This document shows, one piece after another, positions 17,575 through 27,514 of a stretch of DNA of 38,990 nucleotides. Under the pieces are notes generated by a model. That model saw nothing but the letters and a program-made list of their open reading frames with translations, searched no databases and was not told the origin of the DNA. The stretch is taken from positions 1-38,990 of the forward strand of contig CAIYJE010000198.1 of NCBI GenBank assembly GCA_903926465.1. Direction: 5' to 3'. The stretch is from an uncultured Planctomycetales bacterium. GTDB taxonomy: Bacteria > Planctomycetota > Planctomycetia > Isosphaerales > Isosphaeraceae. The position numbers and the translations under genes are program-made. The number at the start of each line of letters is the position of its first letter. The first letter of the stretch is position 1.

Positions 17575-18096
17575 TCAGGCCGACCAGAGGGCCTGAACCG
17601 GCGGCATCTGCTCCCACTCGGATCGGACTTTGGCCAACCCCAGGGCGCACACTTCAAATTCCTGGCTCAACCGCTGAAGCAGCGCTTCGTCGTGCAGATC
17701 CGCGAACCGGCTTGCCAGGTGGTAGGATCGTTTCCCCTGAATTCGCACGTCGAGCACGAGGTCTGGCGAGTTTTTGAGGCGCATCCGCCCAAGCACCTCG
17801 GGAAAGACGCCGGTCCAGAATAATGCGATGTCGCCGGCACTCCGGAAACATTGGTGCCGCTGCTCGTCATTGGTGGCGGCTGTCGCCTCCGCCAGCAAAC
17901 CGGTGAGCGTGGTGGCTTCCCAAGCCCCCGGTTCCAGAACCAAAGGACCCGCCGCAGGCACAAAGCGTGCCAGCAGATCGGACACATAGTCAATCAATCG
18001 AGGATCTGCGATCCCCAGTTCCGCCTGAAATGTGTACTCCGTCAGCCCGCGAAAAAAGCGGCACAACGGATGCGTCGCGGAAATCTCTTGCGCCAT
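17575..18096 (-). CDS. unknown conserved-looking protein
   Basis: A 173-residue soluble protein without signal peptide or membrane segment. The ATG at 18096 has AGGAG about 10 bases upstream, and codon use resembles the neighbours, so the gene is real. It is mostly helical by composition, with stretches such as FFRGLTEYTFQAELGI and GDIALFWTGVFPEVLGR. I cannot assign a family and see no catalytic motif. It is transcribed toward the rhomboid gene with a gap of about 250 bases. Confidence 0.75.
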   Translation of the reverse strand: MAQEISATHPLCRFFRGLTEYTFQAELGIADPRLIDYVSDLLARFVPAAGPLVLEPGAWEATTLTGLLAEATAATNDEQRHQCFRSAGDIALFWTGVFPEVLGRMRLKNSPDLVLDVRIQGKRSYHLASRFADLHDEALLQRLSQEFEVCALGLAKVRSEWEQMPPVQALWSA

Positions 18097-18538
18097 AACC
18101 GTTTACTCCTGAACATGTTAAACGATATCCGGAGCCGTTCCACTCTCCACTCCCTGGCTCATGTTGCAATTCGTACGCCAGAAACTCAGTTTGATCAACT
18201 GGGTTACCCAGCAGTAGCCCGGACTTGAAACCGGAGGGCCATTGGCTGAGAATAGGTGTACGTAAAAGAAGGCCGGGAAGACCCGGTACTGGAGGTAGAC
18301 CCAGCACATGAATTTGTCCGCACTACCGTTCTGGCCTGCCTGAACGAAAACGTGGCCAGAGAAATGGCGTGGGAAGCGGTCAGGGATGCTCGTCTGGATC
18401 CCGTTTCCGTCCTGCGTTTCCTGTGTCTGGGATGAGCGGCCTGGCTTGGACCCGAGCCCGGTTTGCTTCGCCGGCAGTCCTCCGCATAGACTCTCCCTGC
18501 CTTCTTGCGTGCGCCGCTTTCGCGGGGGCATGCAATAG
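18097..18538. other. intergenic stretch, nothing recognised
   Basis: Divergent region of about 440 bases between the unknown gene (minus) and the metallo-beta-lactamase gene (plus). An open minus-strand frame at 18118-18567 has an unlikely composition and overlaps the next gene's start. I see no RNA gene or clear promoter pair. Confidence 0.5.
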
Positions 18539-19963
18539 ATGGTTGGAGTGTTTTCTGTGCAGATCACGTTTCACGGGGCAGCGCGGCAAGTTACCGGTAG
18601 TGCCCATTTGCTGGAATTTGGGAACCGCCGGATCCTTCTGGATTGCGGTCTATTCGATTCTGACCGCCTGAATCCGGATAGCCCGAACCGCCACTTTACG
18701 TTTGACCCGCTCAGCCTTGATGCGGTCGTGATATCGCATGCGCACAACGATCATATTGGCCGGCTCCCCTGCCTGATGCGGGCGGGATACCGGGGCCCAA
18801 TTTACGCCACGCCCGCCACGGCCGACATTCTGAATGTCATGCTGCGAGACAGTGCCCGCATCCAGCGCGAGGATGTCCGTCAGGCCGAAGCCCGACGCTC
18901 GATGGGTTATGACGATCAGGGTGCCATCCAGGCCATTGAACCCCTGTTCGAGCTGCATGACGTGGAATGGGTGGTTGAACGGCTTCAGCGACTTCCCTAT
19001 GACGTTTCCACCGAGATCGTTGAAGGGGTCCATCTGACCTATCGTGATGCTGGGCATATCCTCGGCTCCGCCATGATCCAGCTTGACTATACCGAGGCCG
19101 GCACCAAACGCCGGTTTTTGTTCACCGGCGACCTGGGACGTCGGTCCATGGGCCTGTTACCAGATCCAACCATTGTTCGTGGAATAGATATTCTGGTTAG
19201 CGAAAGCACCTATGGTGCCAAGGAACTGGATTCTCACGACAAGTTGATCAAGCAACTGCACGCCATTGTGGCGCGGGCCAGCAGGCTTCGATCCAAGATT
19301 ATCATTCCCGCCTTCAGCCTGGGCCGAACCCAGCGGATGATCTACTGCTTCCAGGAACTGTTTGACTTTCACAAGGTCAAGCCAATTCCCGTCTATGTGG
19401 ACAGCCCGCTTTCCAACCGCCTGACAGATATCCACCGTGAACATCCCAAAGCCTACACACCGCGTGCCCAAAAATTGATGGATCGAGACCCGATCTACTT
19501 CGGCTCATCCAACGTTCACTACTCAACCGGTTGGGAAGATTCCCGCCGCCTGAACAATCTTGACGGCCCGCTGATCATCATTGCCTCAAGCGGCATGTGC
19601 GACGCTGGCCGGGTCCGTCATCACCTGAAACACACGGTCAGTGACCCCGACAACGCTATTGTGATTGTCAGCTACCAGGCCGAGGGAACGCTGGGCCGAC
19701 AAATTGCCGAGGGCGAGGAACAGATCAAGATCATCGATCAATGGTACGACCTGAACGCTGCCGTTTACGTGCTGGACGGCTTCTCTGGTCACGCGGATCG
19801 CAATGACTTGCAATGGTGGTACGAGCAGACCGGTGGCAACATCGAACGCGCCTTCCTGGTTCATGGCGAACCCGAGCAGATGCTCTCACTCAGTGAGATC
19901 CTGCAGCCTCATGTCACGACCGACGTTGTGATGGCGGAACCACTTCACACCTACGAAGTCTGA
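18539..19963 (+). CDS. MBL-fold beta-CASP RNase (RNA-specificity domain protein)
   Basis: A 474-residue metallo-beta-lactamase/beta-CASP protein of the bacterial YSH1/CPSF-like group, probably a zinc-dependent ribonuclease in the cytoplasm. The zinc motif SHAHNDHIG gives His67, His69, Asp71 and His72; further ligands appear in YRDAGHILGSAM and FTGDLGR. The beta-CASP insert spans about residues 200-370 (PAFSLGRTQRMIYCF, VYVDSPLS). The C-terminal RNA-metabolising part includes SSGMCDAGRVRHHLK and GFSGHADRNDL. The start at 18539 is uncertain: in-frame GTG codons at 18548 and 18557 would give the more usual beginning with QITFHGAARQVTGS. It is alone on the plus strand, 170 bases before a MazG-like gene. 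Confidence 0.95.
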   Translation: MVGVFSVQITFHGAARQVTGSAHLLEFGNRRILLDCGLFDSDRLNPDSPNRHFTFDPLSLDAVVISHAHNDHIGRLPCLMRAGYRGPIYATPATADILNVMLRDSARIQREDVRQAEARRSMGYDDQGAIQAIEPLFELHDVEWVVERLQRLPYDVSTEIVEGVHLTYRDAGHILGSAMIQLDYTEAGTKRRFLFTGDLGRRSMGLLPDPTIVRGIDILVSESTYGAKELDSHDKLIKQLHAIVARASRLRSKIIIPAFSLGRTQRMIYCFQELFDFHKVKPIPVYVDSPLSNRLTDIHREHPKAYTPRAQKLMDRDPIYFGSSNVHYSTGWEDSRRLNNLDGPLIIIASSGMCDAGRVRHHLKHTVSDPDNAIVIVSYQAEGTLGRQIAEGEEQIKIIDQWYDLNAAVYVLDGFSGHADRNDLQWWYEQTGGNIERAFLVHGEPEQMLSLSEILQPHVTTDVVMAEPLHTYEV

Positions 19964-20134
19964 GCCACACTTTTCACCCAGGTCTGGAAATTGCGCTTCT
20001 TTTGGAGCCAATGACCACGGGTGAAGCTTGGGCCCGCCACACTCCTCGGAGCCTGGGCTGTTGGCGAGATCGGTTCCGTGTCAACGTGCGCTCAACTAAG
20101 ACTTCCTCGAACCTGTCAGAAATCGTGACGATTC

Positions 20135-20518
20135 ATGAACGATGACCAGACCACGATCCAGGATCTGAAACTGCAGGTTCGCCAGTTTTCTCAGGCGAGA
20201 GCCTGGGAGCAATTCCACCATCCTAAAGATCTGGCACTAGCCTTGGTTTGTGAGGTGGGCGAGGTTCTGGAACACTTTCGTTACCAGACCAATGAGCAGA
20301 TCTCAGAAAAGTTAGCCTCTTCCAGCGAGCAAACAGCGCTCGCGCATGAACTGGCCGATTGCCTCTGGCTACTCCTGAGACTGGCGGATGTGACGGGTGT
20401 GGATCTTGCAACTTCTCTCCAGGAAAAGCTGGTACTGGCCGACCAGAAATATCCAGTTGAGAAGGCCTATGGTAAACCCGACAAGTACACGGCTTACCAG
20501 AACCAGAATCCCACCTGA
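20135..20518 (+). CDS. MazG-like nucleotide pyrophosphohydrolase (dCTPase/RS21-C6 type)
   Basis: A 127-residue all-helical NTP pyrophosphatase that probably removes non-canonical or surplus (d)NTPs. The magnesium-binding pattern ExxE...ExxD is seen as Glu40 and Glu43 (CEVGEVLEHF) and Glu72 and Asp75 (HELADCLWLLLRLAD). The EKLVLADQKYPVEKAYG tail is typical of the RS21-C6/DCTPP1-like branch. Length is normal. The start is ATG at 20135. The exact substrate cannot be read from the sequence. Confidence 0.92.
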   Translation: MNDDQTTIQDLKLQVRQFSQARAWEQFHHPKDLALALVCEVGEVLEHFRYQTNEQISEKLASSSEQTALAHELADCLWLLLRLADVTGVDLATSLQEKLVLADQKYPVEKAYGKPDKYTAYQNQNPT

Positions 20519-20701
20519 ACAAGACGGAAAGGGGGGGCAGCAAACTCCAGGCCTGGTCAGAATTCAAGCCAGCGCGGAAAGACAGCCTTGGGACGAACGG
20601 GACTGATGGCGATTCACGTTCCACGCAGTACTTTCCAAGACAGGCTCAAAGCGCTGAGCCGAACCGTCAACCGCGATAACGGAGCTGCTGGATTGGGGAG
20701 C

Positions 20702-22192
20702 TCACGCAGGCGGATTCAATTCCAGTGAACGGCGGAGCCGGGCAGACCTGTAATGACCCACCATCTGGACAACCACCCGCCATTCACCAAGCGCAAGCTG
20801 GATAATCATATAAACCGAAGCAATAACCAAAATTTTTCCGAGTATCACGAATCCGGTTCCCGGCAGGTACAGGCCACAAACCGCAGCGAGCGCGGCTGAA
20901 ACCACAGAACGAAAGAACGTGGTCCAGGGGAACGCAATCTTGCCAATATGTATTGCCGATACCAGCGATGCCAGACAAACCAGGAGAGAAATCAAAGCAG
21001 CGATGATTGCAAAGCCAATCGTTCCATTTGAAGAGCCAAACCAATCCAGGGTCTGCCCCAGAGACAACGCAACGGTGGAATAGAGAACCAGGGCCAATCC
21101 TAGAAATAAGAAAAGCGGTAGAACCAGCTTGGCACGCTCACCTCGGGCAGCAATGAGCGTTCGTCCACATGCGGTTAAGTTTCGAAATGTCGTGCCAAAA
21201 AGCAGAACACCAGCCACGGGACCCGCAGAGGCAAACGACGGACCGAAAAGAAAGACCGCAATCTGGGTTGAGCTCGTACACATGGCAACGGTCAAGCCTG
21301 CGAAGATCAGAGTCAGGCGTAAGTAATCTTGGAAGAGTCGGTTTTCTTCGTCAAGCCGACCGTCTTTCCGATGCCGGGCGAGCGATTGCAAGATCACTCC
21401 CACGGTTCCCGCATAAGCGACCTGCGGGGTGAGACAAATATTCTGAGCTGCGGCATACACGCCTGCGGCTCCCGGGTTAGTGAGCAGAACTTTGACTGCT
21501 ACAAGGTCCATTCCATCGATCATCCGCTGAGCGAAGCCGCTGGCGGCATGGGTTCGCGAATATCCGAACACATTCGTGAACGACATCCGGTCTGAACTCA
21601 GGATTGGAAGTCCGCTTAAAATCCAGCCCAGGAGGCATTGAATCGCCGATGCCAGCGGCATTGCGGCTGCCGCCCCTTGCAAACTGAACCCGCGTTCAAC
21701 GAGCAGGAACGCCATGGCCATGCGCACCAGCCAGTAGCAAACGTAGATGACAGCGCTGGAGGTGAACCGCCCCTGACCAGTGAGAATGAGCAAATAGATA
21801 CCCGCGACCGTAGAGAGCGGGATATCGATGGCCATGATCCGAAGGGGATACTCTAGGCCAGGCGAACGGAGAAGGCTCGCCAGCCATGGTGATGCGAAGA
21901 ACACAACCAGCGCTACACCACTCCCAAAAAGCAGGGCCGTGTGCAGGATAGCCTTGGCATACCGCTGACCCTGGTCATGACCGGCAACCATGGGCACGGT
22001 GGCACCGCCAACCAGCAAAGTGATCGGCAAGGCGCACCACTGTGTCACCAGAAACGAAACCGAGTATGTACCGTAATTGATCGCGCCCAAGGATCTTGAG
22101 AGATAAACAAACGCAATCATTCCGCAGACAAGCACCACAAAACGGGCCAGTGTCTGTACGGCACTGCTAAACGCGATATGTTTTCGAGTCAC
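20702..22192 (-). CDS. polysaccharide/oligosaccharide flippase (MOP superfamily, Wzx-like)
   Basis: A membrane protein of about 496 residues with 12-14 hydrophobic segments, typical of flippases that move lipid-linked saccharides across the inner membrane. The N-terminal region (SSAVQTLARFVVLVCGMIAF, then YLSRSLGAINYGTYS) is characteristic of the family. I place the start at the GTG at 22192 (VTRKHIAFSSAV); the frame is open to 22312 but the extra residues are Cys/Trp-rich and unlike a flippase. The ribosome-binding site is weak. It is divergent from the glycosyltransferase genes beginning at 23549 and probably belongs to the same glycan pathway. Confidence 0.88.
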   Translation of the reverse strand: MTRKHIAFSSAVQTLARFVVLVCGMIAFVYLSRSLGAINYGTYSVSFLVTQWCALPITLLVGGATVPMVAGHDQGQRYAKAILHTALLFGSGVALVVFFASPWLASLLRSPGLEYPLRIMAIDIPLSTVAGIYLLILTGQGRFTSSAVIYVCYWLVRMAMAFLLVERGFSLQGAAAAMPLASAIQCLLGWILSGLPILSSDRMSFTNVFGYSRTHAASGFAQRMIDGMDLVAVKVLLTNPGAAGVYAAAQNICLTPQVAYAGTVGVILQSLARHRKDGRLDEENRLFQDYLRLTLIFAGLTVAMCTSSTQIAVFLFGPSFASAGPVAGVLLFGTTFRNLTACGRTLIAARGERAKLVLPLFLFLGLALVLYSTVALSLGQTLDWFGSSNGTIGFAIIAALISLLVCLASLVSAIHIGKIAFPWTTFFRSVVSAALAAVCGLYLPGTGFVILGKILVIASVYMIIQLALGEWRVVVQMVGHYRSARLRRSLELNPPA

Positions 22193-23548
22193 GACTGAAT
22201 GCTCATGGCAAAGGCACGACCACATCGACGTCTGACAGAAATTCCAGGCAAAAGTAAAACCATTCAGAGCTCCCTTGCTGGCTATGGCTGGGCTGCAAGT
22301 CCAAGCTGTCACCAGGCGAGCCCGAAAGGTGATGACCGGCTCAAGAAACGATCACGCGAATTGACAGAAAGCAATCACCAATATTCACAATTTATCGACG
22401 TCTCAACCCACCCTTCGGCAAGATAGCATAACACCGGCTGCTCGGTTTTGCAGCACGCAAGATGGCTATCCCCACAATGCATCAAACGTACCCACAAGGC
22501 ATCGTCGTTTCATCGCCATTCGGCCAAATTCAGCAGCATCGAGATCCGGGCTTGATCGTCCTCTACGAACGGTTCTGATAGCTCAGGAACCGAGGATCCT
22601 GTTCAAGTCGTACGGCTCTTTCGTGCCGTGAACGGTGTTCCCCGAGGCCAATCCTTTCAGAAGCAAGAACCGGTCTTGGAGAGGCTGTGACTTTATCAGA
22701 ACCGTCCCGCCAAGACGTGAGGCATGGGGTGCCCTTCAACCGAGCCCTTGGGGCGGGGCGGTTGAAACCGGGCCTTCAGCCCAGAAAATAGCCCTGGGCC
22801 AATTGTTGACGCTGTTCCGCTGAATACGGATGTCGTTTCATTTTAGCGTGAACCGCCTGACGTGCCAGCGGAAGAAGGCCAGGGCTGGAATCACGTCCCT
22901 CCTGTGATTCCGCAAGCCAAACCAAAGAGGACGGATCGCGGAGTTTGGGGCTGTGGGCTTCGGCAGGACCTGCGTTGCCTTTAAGAAACGATCGGCTGGC
23001 AAAACGAGTACAAAATGCGACGGCCTGGGGAAGCCTGAACCTCAAAAGGTTGCCATGGCGAGAGCGGGAGCTACATTGCACAACCGCATCGTATGGGCGA
23101 GCGGCCCGGGCCACGAATCACGCCAAAATTCCTGGATACCCTGAGCGATCGAGCAGGCTGAGAGCCCTGGATTTCATTTCCGATCTGGAGGAATCGGCAG
23201 AACCGACACTCAACGGCGCAGGGTGTCGCAACCAGTCGGTGAGATTGTGACTGTTGATTCTATTCGTCTTGATCCGTTGAAAAAACCGTACAAGCCTGGG
23301 ATCGACCATACAGAACGAACATGATCCTTCGAAAGGTTTCTACAACGATCTCGTAGGCCTCTGGATCTGGTACTTCGCAACTTTCAGAATCCATTTCAGT
23401 GCCGGCCGGCTTGAGAAAAGCCGTCCATGAATGTCCATCACTGAAAAGCGAATTGCCTTGTTTTCCAGGAAAACCGGGCGCATCCCAGGGTTCAAGGCGA
23501 ATTGAACCGATTTCTGATCCAACTACCCTTCACCTGGCCGAATCAACG
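22193..23548. other. long divergent intergenic region
   Basis: About 1.35 kb between the flippase (minus) and the GT39-like gene (plus). A minus-strand frame of 112 codons (23114-22776) ends in a fairly protein-like stretch but has no family match that I know and overlaps a repeat unit; I do not call it. GGGCCTTCAGCCC (22770-22782) and GCCCTGGGC (22791-22799) belong to the GC-rich palindromic family seen at 7696 and 12938. The frame of the GT39-like protein extends to a GTG at 23399, but that extension looks non-coding. Confidence 0.5.
22770..22802. repeat. partial GC-rich palindromic repeat
   Basis: GGGCCTTCAGCCC followed by GCCCTGGGC, two units of the palindromic family found in clusters at 7696-7871 and 12938-13105. 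Only a degenerate pair is present here. Confidence 0.5.
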
Positions 23549-25312
23549 ATGAATTTGATTCCAAGCATTCTGTTCCCAGGTCACGCTGACAGACGGGGTG
23601 GTTTTGAACGACCTTTGATTGAAGGCGTTTCGAGACCATACCCTGGGCTCGATGCCAAGCTTGGAATCAAGCGGTTTGTCGAGCAAGCGTTCTTGAACGC
23701 GCAAATTCAGACCATTGCCCAGCTCGGCCTCATAATCTCTACCTGGATTTTCCTGGTTTGCGTGCAGTGGAACAACGATGGGCTCTGGTTCCAACCAGAC
23801 TCGGGAATGCACGGCCTGAACGGCATCTTTTGGGGCGATTTCGTACGTGCGCATACGCTGAACGCCTTGGATTATGCCCAGCGGTACTTTGTGCGTTACC
23901 CGGGAATTAACCCGACCTCCTATCCACCCTTGTTTTACTGGCTGGAAGCCGTGGTCTTTGCGTTTACCGGCCCATCTCCCTTCATAGCCAAGGGAATGGT
24001 TCTGCTATTTGCATTGCTCGGGGCGTTGTATACCCGGCTCTGGTTGTGCCGTTACGTCGCTCCACAGGTGGGCTATCTTGCGGCCATGGTATTACTGCTT
24101 CCGACGATGGTCACGTTCTCTCATGCTGTGATGCTGAACGTTCCGGCCGCTGCCCTGATGCTCGCTGGGCTTTATCACACCCGAAGATGGCTGGATCAAC
24201 CGCAATCGCGGCAACTTTACCCTGCGGCTCTTTTCAGCGTGGCCTCGGTGCTTTGCTATTTTCCGTCGGTGGTCGTGGTTCCCATTATTGCTGCCTGGGT
24301 GATCGTTTTGGGTCCTTGGTCACTCTTGCTCCAGCCCCGCGTGATTCTGACAGCGATTGTCGGCGCCGTGATCCTGGTACCGTCGTTTTTGCTCGCCATG
24401 CAGTGGTCCACATCGCATGTGGCAATGACTTCGTTATCTGTACCGATGCTGTCTCAGTCCTACCCATGGTTGTATTACCCCAAACTCGCTCCCGGGGCCT
24501 TCACCTGGCCACTGCTGCTGCTGGCAGGCTTCGGAGCCGTGTCAGGACTGTTCCTCAAGAACCTTCGTGTGTCCACTATCGTGCTCACACTCTGGCTGGT
24601 GATCGAATACCTCTTCCTATCTTACCTCAAGGCCAAAGAAGACCGGTACATCTTACCGCTTGGTTTTCCCCTGGTTGGGCTGGCTGGAGTTGCGGTTGTC
24701 AGCCTGCAGGCCATGCTCGACAAACTCAAGCTTCAAGCGAATTCTCCAGTCTTCATGCAGGCGGTTTCGCTGGGATTAGTTTCCTGGCTCGGGTACCAGG
24801 CCTGGGTCATGCCCAGCCGACAAGTGAATGGCATGCGTGAAATTGCCGAGTTCCTGGCAGCCGAAGCGCCCACGGAATCCGTCTTTTATGACGGCCGTTA
24901 TCACTCACTCTTCACCTATTACGTTCGAGCCAGTGACTCTGGGATGACACGTGGCGTTGTCCGTGGCGATAAACTGCTTTACACCTACAAGATGAGCCGC
25001 GGCCTCAAAGCTGAAGAATTCGCCTCCTCGCCTGCGGAAGTCCTTGAACTCCTGAAGACGGACTCGGGTTGTCAGTATCTGGTCGTGGAATCGGATCCCG
25101 GCCCCAAAGCCCGGATGCCAGGCATCTGGCTCCGGGAAATGGTGAAGCAAGAGCCCTTTGAACTGGTCCGTTCGTTTGAACTTTCCGGTTCAAAGTGGTC
25201 CAACACCATCGATGTTTACCGAATCACGGTTCCCATTGAGCACCCGACCACCTTCGACATACCGGTCCCTACCGCCGGCTCGAATGCCCGGATGCATGCA
25301 GCACCACTTTAA
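23549..25312 (+). CDS. GT39-like membrane glycosyltransferase (ArnT/PMT type)
   Basis: A 587-residue integral membrane protein with about 10-12 hydrophobic segments, likely transferring a sugar from a polyprenyl-phosphate donor outside the inner membrane. An acidic first periplasmic loop follows the first helix (WFQPDSGMHGLNGIFWGDF), then YPPLFYWLEAVVF, a layout typical of GT39/GT83 enzymes. The C-terminal part (about 430-587) is soluble and carries the GMREIAEFLAAEAPTESVFY type of domain common in these proteins. The ATG at 23549 is chosen over the GTG at 23399, whose extra 50 residues look non-coding; no strong ribosome-binding site is seen. It is followed by two GT2 genes. Confidence 0.85.
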   Translation: MNLIPSILFPGHADRRGGFERPLIEGVSRPYPGLDAKLGIKRFVEQAFLNAQIQTIAQLGLIISTWIFLVCVQWNNDGLWFQPDSGMHGLNGIFWGDFVRAHTLNALDYAQRYFVRYPGINPTSYPPLFYWLEAVVFAFTGPSPFIAKGMVLLFALLGALYTRLWLCRYVAPQVGYLAAMVLLLPTMVTFSHAVMLNVPAAALMLAGLYHTRRWLDQPQSRQLYPAALFSVASVLCYFPSVVVVPIIAAWVIVLGPWSLLLQPRVILTAIVGAVILVPSFLLAMQWSTSHVAMTSLSVPMLSQSYPWLYYPKLAPGAFTWPLLLLAGFGAVSGLFLKNLRVSTIVLTLWLVIEYLFLSYLKAKEDRYILPLGFPLVGLAGVAVVSLQAMLDKLKLQANSPVFMQAVSLGLVSWLGYQAWVMPSRQVNGMREIAEFLAAEAPTESVFYDGRYHSLFTYYVRASDSGMTRGVVRGDKLLYTYKMSRGLKAEEFASSPAEVLELLKTDSGCQYLVVESDPGPKARMPGIWLREMVKQEPFELVRSFELSGSKWSNTIDVYRITVPIEHPTTFDIPVPTAGSNARMHAAPL

Positions 25313-25380
25313 TGCTCATACCTTCAGGTCTCCGTGTCATACTGCCTAATGCATAAATTTCAGGTCACAGGTCTAGACAC

Positions 25381-26304
25381 ATGAATGGCTCGTTACCTTT
25401 TATCTCGATTATCATTCCAACCTATAACCGGCCCAAGGCTCTGGCAGCTTGCCTGCTTGCCACGGCCGATCTTGATTATCCTCAAGATCGATTTGAAGTG
25501 ATCGTGGTGCATGACGAGATCGGCTGCACCGTTGCTGCCTCCACCCGGAATGCCCTCAATACCAAGATTCAACTTCAAGAGTTGAATCAATCGCACGCCG
25601 GCCCCGCGGCAGCCCGCAATCTGGGTGCTGCGCACGCCCAGGGGCAGTATCTCGCGTTTACCGATGATGATTGCCTAGTTTCACCCGGCTGGCTCCGCGC
25701 GCTCTCAGATCACCTTTCAGCCGCCCCCAAATCGGCCTGTGCAGGCCATACCACCAACTATCATGAGCGCAATCGCTACTCTCAAGCATCTCAGATGATC
25801 AATGACTTCGTGGTCTCCACAACCCAATCCATGAAGTCTCCGTTCGTTACCAGCAATAACCTGGCAGTGCCTACCGCGGAATTTCTGAAGCTGGGTGGAT
25901 TTGATACCCGTTTCCCCTGCGCAGCTGGCGAAGATCGTGAATTCTGTGTCCGCTGGAATCGGGCCGGGTATCGTCTCGATCAGGTTCCCGAAGCCGTGAT
26001 TCATCATGCCCAGGACCTGAGTCTTCAAGGCTTCTGGCGGCAGCAATTTGGATACGGAAGGGCGGCCTTTCTGCTTCGCTGGATCCAGAAACCGGAGCCG
26101 ACGGAAAGCCGGGTCGGCCTGGAGCGTTCCTCCTTTTACTACGACCTGCTTCGGTACCCACTCGAACATGGATTCAACCGGAAAAACGTTCACCTTGCCA
26201 CATTGCTTGCCCTCTCGCAGGTTGCCGTGGCTGCGGGCTTTTTACGTCAGGCCATTGACGCACCACGTTTAACACAAGGTTTGCCGGGGGTCACCCACAA
26301 ATGA
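25381..26304 (+). CDS. family 2 glycosyltransferase
   Basis: A 307-residue GT-A fold glycosyltransferase using an NDP-sugar in the cytoplasm. Seen: ISIIIPTYNRPKAL at the N-terminus, the metal-binding FTDDDCLV (Asp95-97), GPAAARNLGAAHAQG before it, and GEDREFCVRWNRAGY (Glu184, Asp185) as the catalytic acidic pair. GFWRQQFGYGRAAFLLRW follows, a feature of the branch of GT2 enzymes in polysaccharide or glycolipid synthesis. It starts 68 bases after the GT39-like gene and overlaps the next GT2 gene by four bases (ATGA), so the two are translationally coupled. Acceptor unknown. Confidence 0.93.
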   Translation: MNGSLPFISIIIPTYNRPKALAACLLATADLDYPQDRFEVIVVHDEIGCTVAASTRNALNTKIQLQELNQSHAGPAAARNLGAAHAQGQYLAFTDDDCLVSPGWLRALSDHLSAAPKSACAGHTTNYHERNRYSQASQMINDFVVSTTQSMKSPFVTSNNLAVPTAEFLKLGGFDTRFPCAAGEDREFCVRWNRAGYRLDQVPEAVIHHAQDLSLQGFWRQQFGYGRAAFLLRWIQKPEPTESRVGLERSSFYYDLLRYPLEHGFNRKNVHLATLLALSQVAVAAGFLRQAIDAPRLTQGLPGVTHK

Positions 26305-27359
26305 GTCTGTCTGTCATTATCCCTGTTTACAATCGCTCAAAAGATCTTTCTCAGTGCCTGGGTGCGATTACCGCTTCGACCTTAGCTCCCACAGAAATCA
26401 TCGTGGTGGACGATGGCTCCACGGATGATTCGATCAAGGTGGCCCAGCAGGCGGGAGCTCGGGTAATTCGCATCCCCGCCGGTCCCTGTGGCCCGGCTGT
26501 GGCCAGAAATCGGGGCGCAGAGGTTGCAACAGGTAAGATTCTGGTGTTTCTTGACTCGGACGTGCTGGTCCATCCAGATACCCTCGCCAAGATCGAAGAC
26601 ACGTTCAGCCGTCAACCTGGACTGAATGCGCTGTTCGGTTCTTACGATCAATCCCCCCCAGATCGTGGGGTGATCTCTCGATATAAGAATTTGCTCCACC
26701 ATTTCGTACACCAGAACTCACGACGTGAGGCAACAACCTTCTGGGCCGGATGTGGCGCCATTGATCGCCAGACCTTCCTCAAGGTTGGTGGCTTTGATGA
26801 AAGCTATCAGAAACCGTCCATTGAAGATGTGGAACTCGGTAGTCGCATGGTCCAGCGCGGCCATACGGTCTGGTCCTGTCCAGAGATCCTCTCTACCCAT
26901 CTGAAACGGTGGACCTTCTCCTCGTTGATTCGCACCGACATCTTTCAGCGCGCACTGCCCTGGTCACGCATGATTCGTGCGAATGGCTCGATCCCCAATG
27001 ACCTCAACCTTGGGTGGGCCAGCCGCCTGAGCGCGGCAGCCGCATGGATGCTCATCTTTTGCCTGGCGGCTTGCCTCTTCTCACCCTGGGCGGCAGCCGG
27101 TGCGGGGGCGGCCATCGCTTTGATCTTGCTCTGCAATACCGCGCTTTTCCAATTTTTCCAGCGCACCGAAGGACTCCGGTTCACTTGCTGGGCCTTCAGC
27201 CTGCACACGTTCTACCTTCTGTACTCCAGCCTGATTTTTGCAGTTATCGTTGGCCCCTCGGCAATTTCGGGGACCAACCGTTCTGCCGCAAAATCGAGCC
27301 GCATGGCCTCATCCGGGGTATTTGATGGTCGAAGGAATCTGGCTGTCGAGGTGCAGTAA
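26301..27359 (+). CDS. family 2 glycosyltransferase with C-terminal membrane segments
   Basis: A 352-residue GT2 enzyme: LSVIIPVYNRSKDL, IIVVDDGSTDDS (about 33-44), the metal-binding LDSDVLV (Asp85, Asp87) and a SIEDVELGSRM acidic pair (Glu175, Asp176). Residues about 242-300 form two hydrophobic segments (Ala/Leu/Trp-rich, then a Phe/Leu-rich helix), so it is probably membrane-anchored. The start codon lies inside the stop of the preceding GT2 gene. Such two-GT2 pairs with a flippase and a GT39-type enzyme suggest assembly of a lipid-linked glycan or a glycolipid; the product cannot be read from the sequence. Confidence 0.93.
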   Translation: MSLSVIIPVYNRSKDLSQCLGAITASTLAPTEIIVVDDGSTDDSIKVAQQAGARVIRIPAGPCGPAVARNRGAEVATGKILVFLDSDVLVHPDTLAKIEDTFSRQPGLNALFGSYDQSPPDRGVISRYKNLLHHFVHQNSRREATTFWAGCGAIDRQTFLKVGGFDESYQKPSIEDVELGSRMVQRGHTVWSCPEILSTHLKRWTFSSLIRTDIFQRALPWSRMIRANGSIPNDLNLGWASRLSAAAAWMLIFCLAACLFSPWAAAGAGAAIALILLCNTALFQFFQRTEGLRFTCWAFSLHTFYLLYSSLIFAVIVGPSAISGTNRSAAKSSRMASSGVFDGRRNLAVEVQ

Positions 27360-27420
27360 TCCGCCAACCGGTCTCCCACGGACCCCATTCCTTGGTTCCC
27401 AAAGCTTTAGAATTTCCAGG

Positions 27421-27454
27421 CAGGCGAACCCTTGACGGTTGAGGGGCTCGCCTG
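27421..27454. other. strong inverted repeat between GT2 gene and the CrtI-like gene
   Basis: CAGGCGA (27421-27427) and TCGCCTG (27448-27454) pair perfectly, and CCCTT with AGGGG inside extend the stem. No T-run follows, so a terminator function is uncertain. It lies 62 bases after the GT2 stop and 60 bases before the next start. Confidence 0.5.
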
Positions 27455-27514
27455 TTCGCCTACACTGACTCGTGGTTGGTTCAAAAACCGCAACGGGAAA
27501 AGGTAGGCCAGGGC

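Noticed and set aside
24046-24840. Second plus-strand frame of 264 codons inside the GT39-like gene
   Set aside because: Overlaps the hydrophobic core of the real protein and has an Arg/Gly/Ser-rich shadow composition.
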